A stretch of DNA of 64,000 bases from Sulfuritalea hydrogenivorans sk43H (GTDB lineage: Bacteria > Pseudomonadota > Gammaproteobacteria > Burkholderiales > Rhodocyclaceae), in assembly GCF_000828635.1 (NCBI RefSeq), contig NZ_AP012547.1:1-64000 (forward strand), in the 5' to 3' direction. The position numbers and the translations under genes were made by a program. This document shows positions 28,114 to 36,730 of the stretch, one piece after another. The notes beneath the pieces are model-generated. The model worked only from the letters and a program-made list of their open reading frames with translations, searched no databases and had not been told where the DNA came from. Position 1 is the first letter of the stretch. Every line of letters begins with the position of its first letter.

Positions 28114-29316
28114 CTACCAGAGCGTCTCCCGCTCCGCACTCGCCGATATCTTGTGGATGGTCAGATCGGTGCCGTTGAATTCGTCTTCCGCATCGAGGCG
28201 GATGCCAACGAAGGCTTTCAGCGCGCCATAGACCAGCAGGCCGCCGCCGAAGGCGATGGCGATGCCGAGCGCGGTGCCGGCGAGCTGGCTCATGAAGGCG
28301 ACGCCGCCCAGCCCGCCCAGACTTTTTGCGCCGAAGATGCCGGCGGCGATGCCGCCCCAGGCGCCGCAGAGGCCGTGCAGCGGCCAGACGCCGAGCACGT
28401 CGTCGATCTTCCAGCGGTTCTGCGTCAGCGTGAACATATAGACGAAGAGGCCGCCGGCAACGCCGCCGGTGATCAGCGCGCCCAGCGGATGCATCAGGTC
28501 CGAGCCGGCGCAGACGGCGACGAGGCCGGCCAGCGGGCCGTTATGCACGAAGCCGGGGTCGTTCTTGCCGACCACCAGCGCCACCAGCGTGCCGCCGACC
28601 ATGGCCATCAGCGAGTTCATGGCGACGAGGCCGGAGACCTTGTCCAGCGTCTGCGCGCTCATGACGTTGAAGCCGAACCAGCCGACGATCAGGATCCAGG
28701 CGCCGAGCGCGAGGAAGGGGATGGAGGACGGCGGATGCGCCGAGACGCCGCCGTCCTTGTGGTAGCGGCCGCGCCGCGCGCCGAGCAGGATTACGGCGGC
28801 CAGCCCGATCCAGCCGCCGACGGCGTGCACCACCACCGAGCCGGCGAAGTCGTGGAACTCTTCGCCGAAGCCGGCCTTGAACCAGGCCTGGATGCCGAAG
28901 GCCTGATTCCAGGCGATGCCCTCGAAGAAGGGATAGACGAAGCCGACCAGCAGGAAGGTGGCGGCCAGTTGCGGGCCGAAGCGCGCGCGCTCGGCGATGC
29001 CGCCGGAGACGATGGCCGGGATCGCGGCGGCGAAGGTCAGCAGGAAGAAGAACTTGACCATGTCGTAGCCGCTCTTCTGCACCAGGGTTTCGGCGCCCGC
29101 GAGGAAATTCACGCCGTAGGCGATGCCGTAGCCGATGAAGAAGTAGGCCAGGGTCGATACCGCGAAGTCGCAGAGGATCTTGACCAGCGCATTGATCTGG
29201 TTCTTCTTGCGCACCGTGCCCAGTTCCAGAAAGGCAAAGCCGGCATGCATGGCCAGGATCATGATGGCGCCGAGCAGAATGAACAGTACGTCGGCGGATG
29301 TCTTGAAATTCTCCAT
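28114..29316 (-). CDS. amtB: Ammonium transporter AmtB
   Basis: AmtB is an inner-membrane channel for ammonium uptake. The 400-residue protein has about eleven hydrophobic segments. The two pore histidines appear in VVHAVGGWIG and LHGLCGAWGG, and the family patterns GFAFLELG, DFAGSVVVH and GFNVMSAQ are present. ATG 29316 (MENFKTSAD) has GGAG shortly upstream; the frame is open to 29364 but the extra residues do not fit the family. No glnK gene lies beside it, which is unusual because glnK-amtB pairing is common. Two NtrC-like boxes and a sigma-54-type promoter lie upstream, so it is probably induced by nitrogen limitation. Confidence 0.93.
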   Translation of the reverse strand: MENFKTSADVLFILLGAIMILAMHAGFAFLELGTVRKKNQINALVKILCDFAVSTLAYFFIGYGIAYGVNFLAGAETLVQKSGYDMVKFFFLLTFAAAIPAIVSGGIAERARFGPQLAATFLLVGFVYPFFEGIAWNQAFGIQAWFKAGFGEEFHDFAGSVVVHAVGGWIGLAAVILLGARRGRYHKDGGVSAHPPSSIPFLALGAWILIVGWFGFNVMSAQTLDKVSGLVAMNSLMAMVGGTLVALVVGKNDPGFVHNGPLAGLVAVCAGSDLMHPLGALITGGVAGGLFVYMFTLTQNRWKIDDVLGVWPLHGLCGAWGGIAAGIFGAKSLGGLGGVAFMSQLAGTALGIAIAFGGGLLVYGALKAFVGIRLDAEDEFNGTDLTIHKISASAERETLW

Positions 29317-29358
29317 TGTGGTGCTCCCAAAGGCCAAAGGCACGAATGGAAAGCATGA

Positions 29359-29376
29359 AAGCAATGACCATTCCTG
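29359..29376 (-). promoter_or_regulatory. Candidate sigma-54 promoter of amtB
   Basis: On the minus strand, GG at 29374-29373 and GC at 29362-29361 are 10 bases apart, the defining spacing of sigma-54 promoters. The -12 element reads TTGCT, a full match, while the -24 element AGGAAT is weak. It lies about 45 bases before the start codon and downstream of two NtrC-like boxes. Confidence 0.5.
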
Positions 29377-29427
29377 CCAATAAATCAGTGATAAATCAAG
29401 AGGATCGTCCCGCGGAACACAGCATAG

Positions 29428-29475
29428 CGCACCTTTGTGGTGCGATCAGCGCAAGCTTTGCACCGCGATGGTGAG
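29428..29475. promoter_or_regulatory. Two NtrC-like enhancer boxes upstream of amtB
   Basis: Box 1, at 29428-29444, is CGCAC-n7-GTGCG, close to the NtrC consensus TGCAC-n7-GTGCA. Box 2, at 29459-29475, is TGCAC-n7-GTGAG. Their centres are 31 bases apart, the same spacing as the boxes before glnA in this window. They sit roughly 85 and 117 bases before the predicted transcript start. Confidence 0.55.
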
Positions 29476-29551
29476 AGTCGGCGCTTGCCGGCCCGCGAAG
29501 CGGCATTCCCGGCAGACAGAGTCCGCTACGGCGCTTGAAGCGCGCGGGCGG

Positions 29552-30787
29552 CTATTTTGGTGCGCTGTTCGCCCCGGTGGGCGGCTCGTAGCCGCGCGGC
29601 ATCAGCACCCACATGCGCCCCTGCTGGCGCATTTTCCCGGCCTGGTTGCCGGCGTCACTGCCGCTGCCCCAGTAGAAATCGGCGCGGACCACGCCGCGAA
29701 TGGCACCGCCGGTATCTTGTCCCAGCATTAATCGAGTGAGTGCTTGCTCGCTGTTCGGTCTTGTCGTTGCGAGCCATATCGGCGCACCGAGCGGTACATG
29801 CCGAGGATCGATCGCCAGCGAGCGTTCCGGCGTCAGGGCGAGGCCCATGGCGCCTTGCGGCCCGCTGCCTTCGACCGGCAGCTCGCGGAAGAACACCAGG
29901 CTCGGGTTGGCGTTGAGCAGTTCCGCCAGTCGGGCGGGGTTGGCTTTCGCCCAGGCCTTGATGCCCTGCATCGAGGCTTGCTCGGCCTTGAGTTCGCCGC
30001 GCTCGATCAGCCAGCGGCCGATCGAGCGATACGGGTGTCCGTTCTGGTCGGCGTAATTCAGGCGCACGCGGCTGCCATCGGCGAGCTGCACCTGGCCCGA
30101 GCCCTGGATCTGCATGAAGAACAGATCGATGGCATCGTCTATCCACAGCAAGGCCTCCGGTGAGCGCTTGCTCTCCTGCGGAGTCCATTCGGCACGGGAG
30201 TAGTAGGGAACCAGCTTGCGCCCTTCGACTCGTCCGCGCAGGCGCAGGTGCTTGAGCTCGGGGTAAAGCTCGGCCAGTTCGACGACGATCATGTCCTCGG
30301 GCGGGCCGAACACCGGGTGGGCATAGCCGCGACTTTGCTGGCGGCTGCCCTTGAGGATCGGCTCGTAATAGCCGGTGATGAGGCCCGTGCGCGAGCCGTC
30401 GGGATTGACCAGCGCCCAGGGGCGGAATTGCGCCTCGAACCATGCGCGCAGGGCGGTTGCGGATTTGTCCTCGACGCTGCGCGCGGAAGTGCAGACCGGC
30501 TGCCACTGCGCTTGCCGCTCGAGGCTGCGACAACTGGCGAGCAAGGCACCGAACACGATGCCCGGATCATCGTCGTTCCAGCCCGGCAGCTCGTTCCAGT
30601 CGGCTTCCTGCAACGGCCTTTCGGCAGGCTTGGGCGGCACCACGGGTGGGCACAGCGGACACACCGGACAGGCGGCGGATGCGGGGCAGGATGCAGCAGT
30701 CGGCGCTGGCGGGACGGCGAGCGGGGCACAGCCGGCCATGGTCAACAGCGCCAGCAGGACAATCAGGGCGGGGAAGTATCGAAACAT
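29552..30787 (-). CDS. mltA: Membrane-bound lytic murein transglycosylase A
   Basis: MltA is an outer-membrane lipoprotein that cleaves peptidoglycan strands. The 411-residue precursor has a lipoprotein signal ending LTMAGC (Cys20). It is followed by a Pro/Cys-rich linker, the MltA barrel (LITGYYEP, YADQNGHPYRSIGRWL) and the C-terminal 3D domain GQDTGGAIRGVVRADFYWG. The linker (LAVPPAPTAA) is encoded by a copy of the dispersed 25-bp repeat at 30696-30720. ATG 30787 is preferred because the signal peptide then starts MFRYFP. It is divergent from the DUF815 gene. Confidence 0.93.
   Translation of the reverse strand: MFRYFPALIVLLALLTMAGCAPLAVPPAPTAASCPASAACPVCPLCPPVVPPKPAERPLQEADWNELPGWNDDDPGIVFGALLASCRSLERQAQWQPVCTSARSVEDKSATALRAWFEAQFRPWALVNPDGSRTGLITGYYEPILKGSRQQSRGYAHPVFGPPEDMIVVELAELYPELKHLRLRGRVEGRKLVPYYSRAEWTPQESKRSPEALLWIDDAIDLFFMQIQGSGQVQLADGSRVRLNYADQNGHPYRSIGRWLIERGELKAEQASMQGIKAWAKANPARLAELLNANPSLVFFRELPVEGSGPQGAMGLALTPERSLAIDPRHVPLGAPIWLATTRPNSEQALTRLMLGQDTGGAIRGVVRADFYWGSGSDAGNQAGKMRQQGRMWVLMPRGYEPPTGANSAPK
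30696..30720 (+). repeat. Dispersed 25-bp repeat inside mltA
   Basis: Head GCAGTCGGCGCTGGC, tail GGGACGGCGA. Read with the gene on the minus strand it encodes AVPPAPT in the linker just after the lipidated Cys, where added residues should be tolerated. Confidence 0.75.
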
Positions 30788-30833
30788 GAATCTGCTAAAG
30801 TGCCATGCTTTCAAGAGCCCGCAAGCTTAACCG

Positions 30834-31718
30834 ATGTCCGACCTGACCCGCGCCCTGGCGCCATTGATGAATCGCCTCGATGCGCTGTTCGATCGCATCG
30901 AAGCTGTCCTGCCGCCCCCCTTGCCGGCGCCCGACTGGTCGGCCCCGGCTTTCCGCTGGCGCACCCGTGCGGGACGCGGCTGGCTCGAGGCGGTGAAACA
31001 ACCGCACCGCATCCGCTTCGAGGACTTGCAGGGCGTCGACGACCAGAAGCAGCGCATCGCGCAGAACACCAAACAGTTCGTGAACAAGCGCAGCGCCAAC
31101 AACGTGTTGCTGACCGGCGCGCGCGGCACCGGCAAGAGTTCGCTGGTCAAGGCCGTGCTGAACCAGTTCGCCGCCAAGGGACTGCGCCTGATCGAAGTCG
31201 ACAAGGATGATCTGGTACACCTGCCGGAAATCGTCGACCTGATCGCCGGCCGCCGCGAACGCTTCATCATCTTCTGCGACGACCTCTCCTTCGAATCGGG
31301 CGAGCCCGGCTACAAGGCGATGAAGAGCATCCTCGACGGTTCCATCACCGGCATGCCCGACAACCTGCTGGTGTACGCGACCTCCAACCGTCGTCACCTG
31401 ATGCCGGAAAAGATGTCGGAGAACCTCGAAACCAAATACAACGCCGATGGCGACATCCATCCCGGCGAGACTACCGAGGAGAAGGTGTCGCTGTCGGAGC
31501 GCTTCGGCCTCTGGCTGTCCTTCTATCCCTTCGGCCAGGATCACTACCTCGAGATCTGTGCCCACTGGCTGGGCGAGTTCGGCATGTCGGAAGCGCAGAT
31601 CGCCGCGGCGCGTGGCGAGGCCCTGCAATGGACGCTGATGCGCGGTTCGCGCAGCGGCCGCGTCGCCTGGCAGTTCGCCCGCGACTATGCCGGGCGCCAT
31701 TCCAAATCGAAGAAGTGA
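30834..31718 (+). CDS. DUF815 family AAA-type ATPase
   Basis: A 294-residue ATPase of the DUF815 family. Walker A is [12 protein letters not shown] (residues 92-103) and Walker B is [12 protein letters not shown], and the family patterns [20 protein letters not shown] and [12 protein letters not shown] follow. No defined cellular role is established that I know of. The gene is translationally coupled to the Nudix-ThiE gene: its stop TGA overlaps the next GTG start (GTGA at 31715-31718). The gene order DUF815 then Nudix/ThiE suggests co-expression. Confidence 0.9.
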   Translation: MSDLTRALAPLMNRLDALFDRIEAVLPPPLPAPDWSAPAFRWRTRAGRGWLEAVKQPHRIRFEDLQGVDDQKQRIAQNTKQFVNKRSANNVLLTGARGTGKSSLVKAVLNQFAAKGLRLIEVDKDDLVHLPEIVDLIAGRRERFIIFCDDLSFESGEPGYKAMKSILDGSITGMPDNLLVYATSNRRHLMPEKMSENLETKYNADGDIHPGETTEEKVSLSERFGLWLSFYPFGQDHYLEICAHWLGEFGMSEAQIAAARGEALQWTLMRGSRSGRVAWQFARDYAGRHSKSKK

Positions 31719-32662
31719 AGCTGACCGAAGTCGCTGCCGCCGTCATCGAACAACGCGGCGCGGATGGCATCACCGAGTTTTTGTTGGGGCAGCGTGCGCC
31801 GGGAACTTTCTACCCCGGCTTCTGGGAATTCCCCGGCGGCAAGGTCGAGGCCGGCGAAACGCCGCATGACGCGCTGGTGCGCGAGCTGCGCGAGGAACTG
31901 GGCATCGAGGTCGTGCGCGCCGATCCCTGGCTGCGCCGCCAGCATGTCTATGAGCACGCCCATGTCCGGCTCAATTTCTTTCGCGTGCGCGAATGGCATG
32001 GCGAGCTGCACGACCACGTGCATAGCGCGCTGGCCTGGCAGCGCGCCGACGGCCTCACGGTTTCGCCGATGCTGCCGGCCAATGCGCCGGTACTGGCCGC
32101 GCTGGCCCTGCCGGATTTCTACGCCATCACCCATGCCGGCGAGATCGGCATCGACGCGCAGTTGCTGGCGCTGGCGCACGCGCTGGAAGGCGGCCTGAAG
32201 CTGGTGCAGCTGCGCGAGCCCAAGCTCGATGCGCCGCGCCGCGCCGCCTTCGTCCATGCGGCGGTGGACCTTTGCCACCAATACGGTGCGCGCGTTCTGG
32301 TCAATGGCGATCTTGCCTTGGCCGAAGCCGCCGGAGCGGATGGCGTGCACCTGCCCGCCGTGCAGCTGGCGGCGCAAACCCTGCGGCCGGACTTGCCGCT
32401 GGTCGCGGCCTCCTGCCATTCGACGGCGGAACTGGAACGGGCAGCCGAATTGGGTTGCGACTTCGCGGTATTCGGCCCGGTACGGGCGACCGCGACCCAT
32501 CCGGGCATTGCGGGAATCGGCTGGGACAATTTCGCTGCTGCGCTCGCCGTGCCGCCACTGCCGACTTTCGCCCTCGGCGGGCTGTCGCGGGCGGATTGCG
32601 ATGCTGCGCAACGCGCCGGCGCCCACGGCATCGCGGCGATTCGCGCCGCGTGGGAAGGCTGA
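31715..32662 (+). CDS. Fused Nudix hydrolase and thiamine-phosphate synthase-like protein
   Basis: A 315-residue two-domain protein. Residues 1-130 are a MutT-type Nudix hydrolase with the box [20 protein letters not shown] followed by ELGI (41-64); such domains remove oxidised nucleotides like 8-oxo-dGTP. Residues about 133-315 resemble ThiE ([50 protein letters not shown]), the TIM-barrel enzyme that joins thiazole and pyrimidine phosphates. Fusions of this kind are known in proteobacteria, and the ThiE part need not be active. GTG 31715 is chosen because it overlaps the upstream stop as GTGA. A dispersed-repeat copy encodes residues near 277-285. Confidence 0.85.
   Translation: MKLTEVAAAVIEQRGADGITEFLLGQRAPGTFYPGFWEFPGGKVEAGETPHDALVRELREELGIEVVRADPWLRRQHVYEHAHVRLNFFRVREWHGELHDHVHSALAWQRADGLTVSPMLPANAPVLAALALPDFYAITHAGEIGIDAQLLALAHALEGGLKLVQLREPKLDAPRRAAFVHAAVDLCHQYGARVLVNGDLALAEAAGADGVHLPAVQLAAQTLRPDLPLVAASCHSTAELERAAELGCDFAVFGPVRATATHPGIAGIGWDNFAAALAVPPLPTFALGGLSRADCDAAQRAGAHGIAAIRAAWEG
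32544..32568 (-). repeat. Dispersed 25-bp repeat inside the Nudix-ThiE gene
   Basis: In minus-strand orientation the head is AAAGTCGGCAGTGGC and the tail GGCACGGCGA. It encodes AVPPLPTF directly before the conserved ALGGL of the ThiE barrel. Confidence 0.55.
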
Positions 32663-32665
32663 ACC

Positions 32666-32863
32666 TTACTCCGATTGATCTTCCGGCTTCGGCTCTTCCG
32701 TCGCCTCGATGCGATAGCTGTCGGTCGCCCAGGCAACGAAATCAATGCCCTTGCAGCGCGCCGAGCAAAAAGGCCGGTAGCGATTTTCGGCAACCCATTC
32801 GACATCCGCCCCGCATTTCGGGCAGGCGACGACGCGGTGCGCAGCGGGACTTACAGATTGCAC
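32666..32863 (-). CDS. yacG: DNA gyrase inhibitor YacG
   Basis: YacG is a small zinc protein that binds GyrB and blocks DNA binding by gyrase. The 65-residue protein has the four-Cys zinc site ([10 protein letters not shown], then [15 protein letters not shown]) and an acidic C-terminal tail ([13 protein letters not shown]), as in known YacG. It overlaps the end of zapD by 13 bases and completes the common order coaE-zapD-yacG. It is convergent with the Nudix-ThiE gene, 3 bases away. Confidence 0.92.
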   Translation of the reverse strand: MQSVSPAAHRVVACPKCGADVEWVAENRYRPFCSARCKGIDFVAWATDSYRIEATEEPKPEDQSE

Positions 32864-33606
32864 AGCGTGAGTTCGAAGTCGACCGTCGAGTCAATCTGTC
32901 GCGGACGCTGATCCATGTCCGGCCGCAGGAAGCGGATGTTGATGGCGAACTTGCCGGCCGAAATTTCCGGCAGGCAGGGCTCGCCCTGGCTGGTCTTGAG
33001 GCGGATCAGTTGCGCGCTGCGGCCGCTGAGCATGAGCTGAAAGGCGCCGCGCTGGGCGGTCTTCTGCTCGGTGCGGCCCGAGGCCCGCAGCAGGCGCAAG
33101 ACGATCGCGAGGCCGTCGCGGATCGGCAGCATCGGCGCAATCCAGCCGCGAATGTCCTGCTGGCGCAGCGCCGGATCGCGGTGCCGCCAGTAGTGGTAGC
33201 CCGGCAGATCGAACTCGCAGACGCCGCCGGGAATCGCGGCGCGGTTCTTGATGGTCATCAGCCATTCGTTTTCGCGCAGATAGTGGCCGATCTTGCCGTG
33301 CATGGCGAGCAGCAGCGAACTGGCCTGCTCGATTTCGTAGAGCGCGCCGGAGAGGGCGTCTTCGGAAATCTCGGGGTTGTTGCGGAAGGACAGCAGGATC
33401 TGGCGCTGGCGTTCGAGCTCCTGCACCAGATCGAATTTCAGTTCGGCGCGGCCGGCGACTTCGAGGATCTCGAACAGCGTGACCAGCGCGACGTGGTGCT
33501 CCAACGGGCCTTCGGCGCTGGCGAAATGAGTGATCTTGTCGAACAGATCTTCGAGTCGCAATAGTGTCCGAACGCGCTCGCTGAGAGGATATTCGTAGGT
33601 AATCAC
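32851..33606 (-). CDS. zapD: Cell division protein ZapD
   Basis: ZapD binds the C-terminal tail of FtsZ and bundles its filaments at the Z ring. The 251-residue protein begins with the family's [19 protein letters not shown] and has an all-alpha first half and a beta-rich second half, including [14 protein letters not shown] chose GTG 33606 because the family starts right before ITYEYPL; the frame is open to 33657. It lies between coaE (54 bases upstream) and yacG (overlapping). Confidence 0.93.
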   Translation of the reverse strand: MITYEYPLSERVRTLLRLEDLFDKITHFASAEGPLEHHVALVTLFEILEVAGRAELKFDLVQELERQRQILLSFRNNPEISEDALSGALYEIEQASSLLLAMHGKIGHYLRENEWLMTIKNRAAIPGGVCEFDLPGYHYWRHRDPALRQQDIRGWIAPMLPIRDGLAIVLRLLRASGRTEQKTAQRGAFQLMLSGRSAQLIRLKTSQGEPCLPEISAGKFAINIRFLRPDMDQRPRQIDSTVDFELTLCNL

Positions 33607-33660
33607 ACGCCAGCCGGATGGAGAAAATTCGCCAGATTGTGACCCAATTCGGTGCAAACC

Positions 33661-34275
33661 TCAACTGACATAATGCGAAAGTTCTAGGTAACGGCCATGC
33701 AGTCGCTCTATCTGCGGCGGCAAGGCGGCGAGCGCACCGTCGTTGTCGATGACATCGTCGGCCGCGGCCAGGCGTTCGGCCCGCGTTGCCTGCGCCGCAA
33801 GGATGCGTTCGATTTCGCTCCTGGCCAGGCCGTTGCGGCTCATGACGCGCTCGATCTGCGTGTTTTCCGCGCAATCGACCACGGCAATCCGGTTCACCCG
33901 CTTGCGGTAATCGCCGGACTCGACCAGCAGCGGCACCATCAGGATGGCATAGGCCGATTCGGCCGGGCGCTGCAGCAGCTGGCGTTCGCTTTCGGCGCGA
34001 ATCAGCGGATGCAGGATGGCTTCCAGGCGCTTGCGCGCCGCCGGGTCGGCAAAGACCATGGCGCGCATCGCCGCCCTGTCCAGCGCGCCGTCGGCGTTTG
34101 CCACCGTGTCGCCGAATTCGGCGCGAAGCGCGGGCATTGCCGCGCCCCCCGGCGCCGTCAGGGCGTGGGCGATGGCGTCGGTGTCGACCACCGTGATGCC
34201 GCGTTGTGCGAACAGATCGGCGACGGCGCTCTTGCCGCTGCCGATGCCGCCGGTGAGTCCGACCACATAGGGCAT
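33661..34275 (-). CDS. coaE: Dephospho-CoA kinase
   Basis: CoaE phosphorylates dephospho-CoA, the last step of coenzyme A synthesis. The 204-residue protein begins [20 protein letters not shown] with the P-loop at residues 9-16. It continues with [11 protein letters not shown], the lid region and VPLLVESG, all typical. Length is normal. It starts 5 bases after the SPOR-like gene and precedes zapD. Together with coaX at 50.8 kb, the window holds two CoA-pathway kinases. Confidence 0.96.
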   Translation of the reverse strand: MPYVVGLTGGIGSGKSAVADLFAQRGITVVDTDAIAHALTAPGGAAMPALRAEFGDTVANADGALDRAAMRAMVFADPAARKRLEAILHPLIRAESERQLLQRPAESAYAILMVPLLVESGDYRKRVNRIAVVDCAENTQIERVMSRNGLARSEIERILAAQATRAERLAAADDVIDNDGALAALPPQIERLHGRYLELSHYVS

Positions 34276-34280
34276 CGCGC

Positions 34281-34919
34281 TTACGGCACGCACTCGCCGA
34301 TGACAGCATCGGCGTAGGGCTCGATCAGTTTCGGCAACTGCTGCAACAGCGTCGATGCCGGGCCGTGCGTTTCGACCCGGGCTTTCACCGCGGCTTGTTC
34401 GCGGCGATCGATGCGCGCCGACTTGATGCCGCGTTTGGTCAGTCCCTGCAGGAAAGCAGTCGCCCCGGCTTCGTTGTCGAAGCGACCGAGGATGATCTCG
34501 TGGCGGCCACCCTCCAGTGCCACGGCAGTTTGTTCCTGCACTCCAAAGCGGGTCAGCTCGGCGGCCTTTTTGTCGGCCGTCGCCTTGTTGGCAAGATCGG
34601 TGATGACGACCAGATGGAGCGCCGGTTCCGCCAGCGGCGAAACGGCCGCTTCGCTGCCGGCGGCTTCGAGGGCGGTTTTCAGCGTTTCGGCATCGGCCGT
34701 GGTCAGGCCGTTGACCACGCGGCAGGCCGCGGCTTCCTTCTTTGCCGCGGGTCCCGGTGCCTGCCCCTCGTGCACGATGCGCAGCTTCTCGGGATGCAAT
34801 TGCTGCGCGAGTCGCTGCGGTTCGTGGCCTTCGTCGGATGCGCCAAAGTAGCCCTGCGCCCAGGCGAAGAAAAGCAGGTTGGCAAAGACCAGCAGAAAGA
34901 AGAACAGCCGGATGGCCAC
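34281..34919 (-). CDS. SPOR-like membrane-anchored protein
   Basis: A 212-residue protein with an N-terminal membrane segment ([17 protein letters not shown]) that should leave the rest in the periplasm. The second half (about residues 100-165) has the size and beta-alpha pattern of a SPOR domain ([19 protein letters not shown], then [17 protein letters not shown]). SPOR domains bind denuded peptidoglycan at division septa. It is encoded with coaE and zapD, a division gene, which fits. The assignment rests on pattern, not on an exact signature. Confidence 0.6.
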   Translation of the reverse strand: MAIRLFFFLLVFANLLFFAWAQGYFGASDEGHEPQRLAQQLHPEKLRIVHEGQAPGPAAKKEAAACRVVNGLTTADAETLKTALEAAGSEAAVSPLAEPALHLVVITDLANKATADKKAAELTRFGVQEQTAVALEGGRHEIILGRFDNEAGATAFLQGLTKRGIKSARIDRREQAAVKARVETHGPASTLLQQLPKLIEPYADAVIGECVP

Positions 34920-34925
34920 GCCTCC

Positions 34926-36290
34926 TCAGCCGACTTTCGGCAGTCTTGCCAGCGAAGCCTGGATGGCTTCGGCCGGGTACTCGAAGTCCTGCAGCTTGCC
35001 GCCGAAGTAGCTTTCGTAGGCGGTCATGTCGAAGTGGCCGTGACCGGAGAGGTTGAAGAACAGCGTCTTCGGCTCGCCGCTGGCCTTGCAGCGCAGGGCT
35101 TCGTCGATGCAGGCGCGGATGCCGTGGGCGGATTCGGGCGCCGGGATGATGCCCTCGGCGCGGGCGAACATCACGCCGGCTTCGAAGGTGGCGGTCTGCG
35201 GCACGGCGACGGCCTCGATCAACTTTTCGTTGTACAACTGCGAGACCAGCGGCGAATCGCCGTGATAGCGCAGGCCGCCGGCATGGATGCCCGGCGGCAT
35301 GAAGTCGTGGCCCAGCGTATACATCTTCATCAGCGGGGTGAAACCGGTGGCGTCGCCATAGTCGTAGGCATAGACGCCCTTGGTCAGCGTCGGGCAGGAG
35401 GCCGGCTCGACCGCGACGAAGCGGATCTTCTGCGCGCGCTTGTCGCCCGCCGCGGCATCGCCGAGGAAGGGGAAGCTGACGCCGGCGAAATTGCTGCCGC
35501 CGCCGCAAGGGGCGAAGATCATGTCCGGATACTCGCCGAATTTCTCGAACTGCTTCTTGGCTTCCTGGCCGACGATGGTCTGGTGCAGCAGCACATGGTT
35601 GAGCACCGAGCCCAGGGTGTACTTGCTGCCTGGCGTCGTCACCGTGGCTTCCACCGCTTCGGAAATGGCGATGCCGAGGCTGCCCTGGTTGTCCGGGTCG
35701 GCCGCCAGGATGTCGCGGCCGGTCTTGGTCTGGTTGGAGGGGCTGGCGACGACTTCACCGCCGAAGGTCTGCATCATCAGGCGGCGATAGGGTTTTTGGT
35801 CGTAGCTGACCTTGACCATGAAGATCTTCACCGGCAGGCCGAACATCTGGCCGGCGAAGGCCAGCGACGAGCCCCACTGGCCGGCGCCGGTTTCGGTCAG
35901 CAGCTGCTGGGTGCCGGCGATCTTGTTGAGGTAGGCCTGCGGCACCGCCGAGTTGGGCTTGTGCGAGCCGGACGGCGAGACGCCTTCGTATTTGTAGAAA
36001 ATCTTGGCCGGCGTGCCCAGCATCTGCTCCAGCCGCACCGCGCGGCACAGCGGGCTCGGGCGCCACAGCGCGTAGATCTGGCGCACTTCGTCGGGAATCT
36101 TGATCCAGCGCTCGGCCGACATTTCCTGTTCCAGGATCGGGCCGGGGAAAATCGCCAGCATCTGCTCCGGGCCGACCGGCTTGCCATCGGGCCCGAGCGG
36201 CGGCGACGGCGGGTTCTTCAGGTCGGCGGCGATGTTGTACCAGTGGGTCGGGATTTCGCTTTGGTCGAGAACGATGCGGGTCTGGCTCAT
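34926..36290 (-). CDS. TrpB2-type tryptophan synthase beta chain-like enzyme
   Basis: A 454-residue PLP-dependent enzyme of the TrpB2 group, longer than ordinary TrpB. The PLP-binding Lys is Lys111 in SGSHKPNS; the phosphate-binding glycine loop is [10 protein letters not shown], and the N-terminal [11 protein letters not shown] is typical of TrpB2. TrpB2 proteins make tryptophan from indole and serine (or O-phosphoserine) and usually do not need TrpA, often salvaging indole. No trpA lies nearby. It is followed 6 bases later by the SPOR-like gene and preceded by speD 33 bases upstream. Confidence 0.9.
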   Translation of the reverse strand: MSQTRIVLDQSEIPTHWYNIAADLKNPPSPPLGPDGKPVGPEQMLAIFPGPILEQEMSAERWIKIPDEVRQIYALWRPSPLCRAVRLEQMLGTPAKIFYKYEGVSPSGSHKPNSAVPQAYLNKIAGTQQLLTETGAGQWGSSLAFAGQMFGLPVKIFMVKVSYDQKPYRRLMMQTFGGEVVASPSNQTKTGRDILAADPDNQGSLGIAISEAVEATVTTPGSKYTLGSVLNHVLLHQTIVGQEAKKQFEKFGEYPDMIFAPCGGGSNFAGVSFPFLGDAAAGDKRAQKIRFVAVEPASCPTLTKGVYAYDYGDATGFTPLMKMYTLGHDFMPPGIHAGGLRYHGDSPLVSQLYNEKLIEAVAVPQTATFEAGVMFARAEGIIPAPESAHGIRACIDEALRCKASGEPKTLFFNLSGHGHFDMTAYESYFGGKLQDFEYPAEAIQASLARLPKVG

Positions 36291-36322
36291 GGGTTTCTCC
36301 CTGAAGTTTTTGATATGGGTGC

Positions 36323-36730
36323 TTACGGTAATGCGGATTCGGTGTTGGTGACGGCGTCGGCATCATGCCCGGCAAGGCCGCCGCGAATGACGTCGCGGCG
36401 CTTGATCCTCAGCGGCTTCAATTCGCCGCGCAGGACGTCGTAGGCGGCTTCCGCGGCAGCGCGATTATCCTGACTATAGTTGCAGACGTAAAGATCGAGC
36501 GTGACCGCATCGAGCTCCGGCCAGGTGTGGATCGCCAGATGCGATTCAGCCAGCACCAGCGCGCCGGTGGCGCCGGCGGCGGGGAACTGGTGGAAGGCTT
36601 CGGTGACGACCACCAGTCCGCCTTTGGCGCAGGCGCGGCGGCACAGATCGGCCAGCGCCTGCGCATCGAGCAGCAGGCGCCGTTCGCCTTCGCAGGCGTG
36701 GAAATCGGCAAGGATATGGAGGCCGTTCAT
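36323..36730 (-). CDS. speD: S-adenosylmethionine decarboxylase proenzyme
   Basis: SpeD supplies decarboxylated SAM, the aminopropyl donor for spermidine. The 135-residue proenzyme has the self-cleavage site in LAESHLAIHTWPE, with cleavage expected between Glu62 and Ser63, giving the pyruvoyl group. The short length is that of the Bacillus/Thermotoga type. It overlaps the end of the amine-oxidase gene by 4 bases and follows a membrane spermidine synthase. The three genes form a polyamine operon. Confidence 0.93.
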   Translation of the reverse strand: MNGLHILADFHACEGERRLLLDAQALADLCRRACAKGGLVVVTEAFHQFPAAGATGALVLAESHLAIHTWPELDAVTLDLYVCNYSQDNRAAAEAAYDVLRGELKPLRIKRRDVIRGGLAGHDADAVTNTESALP

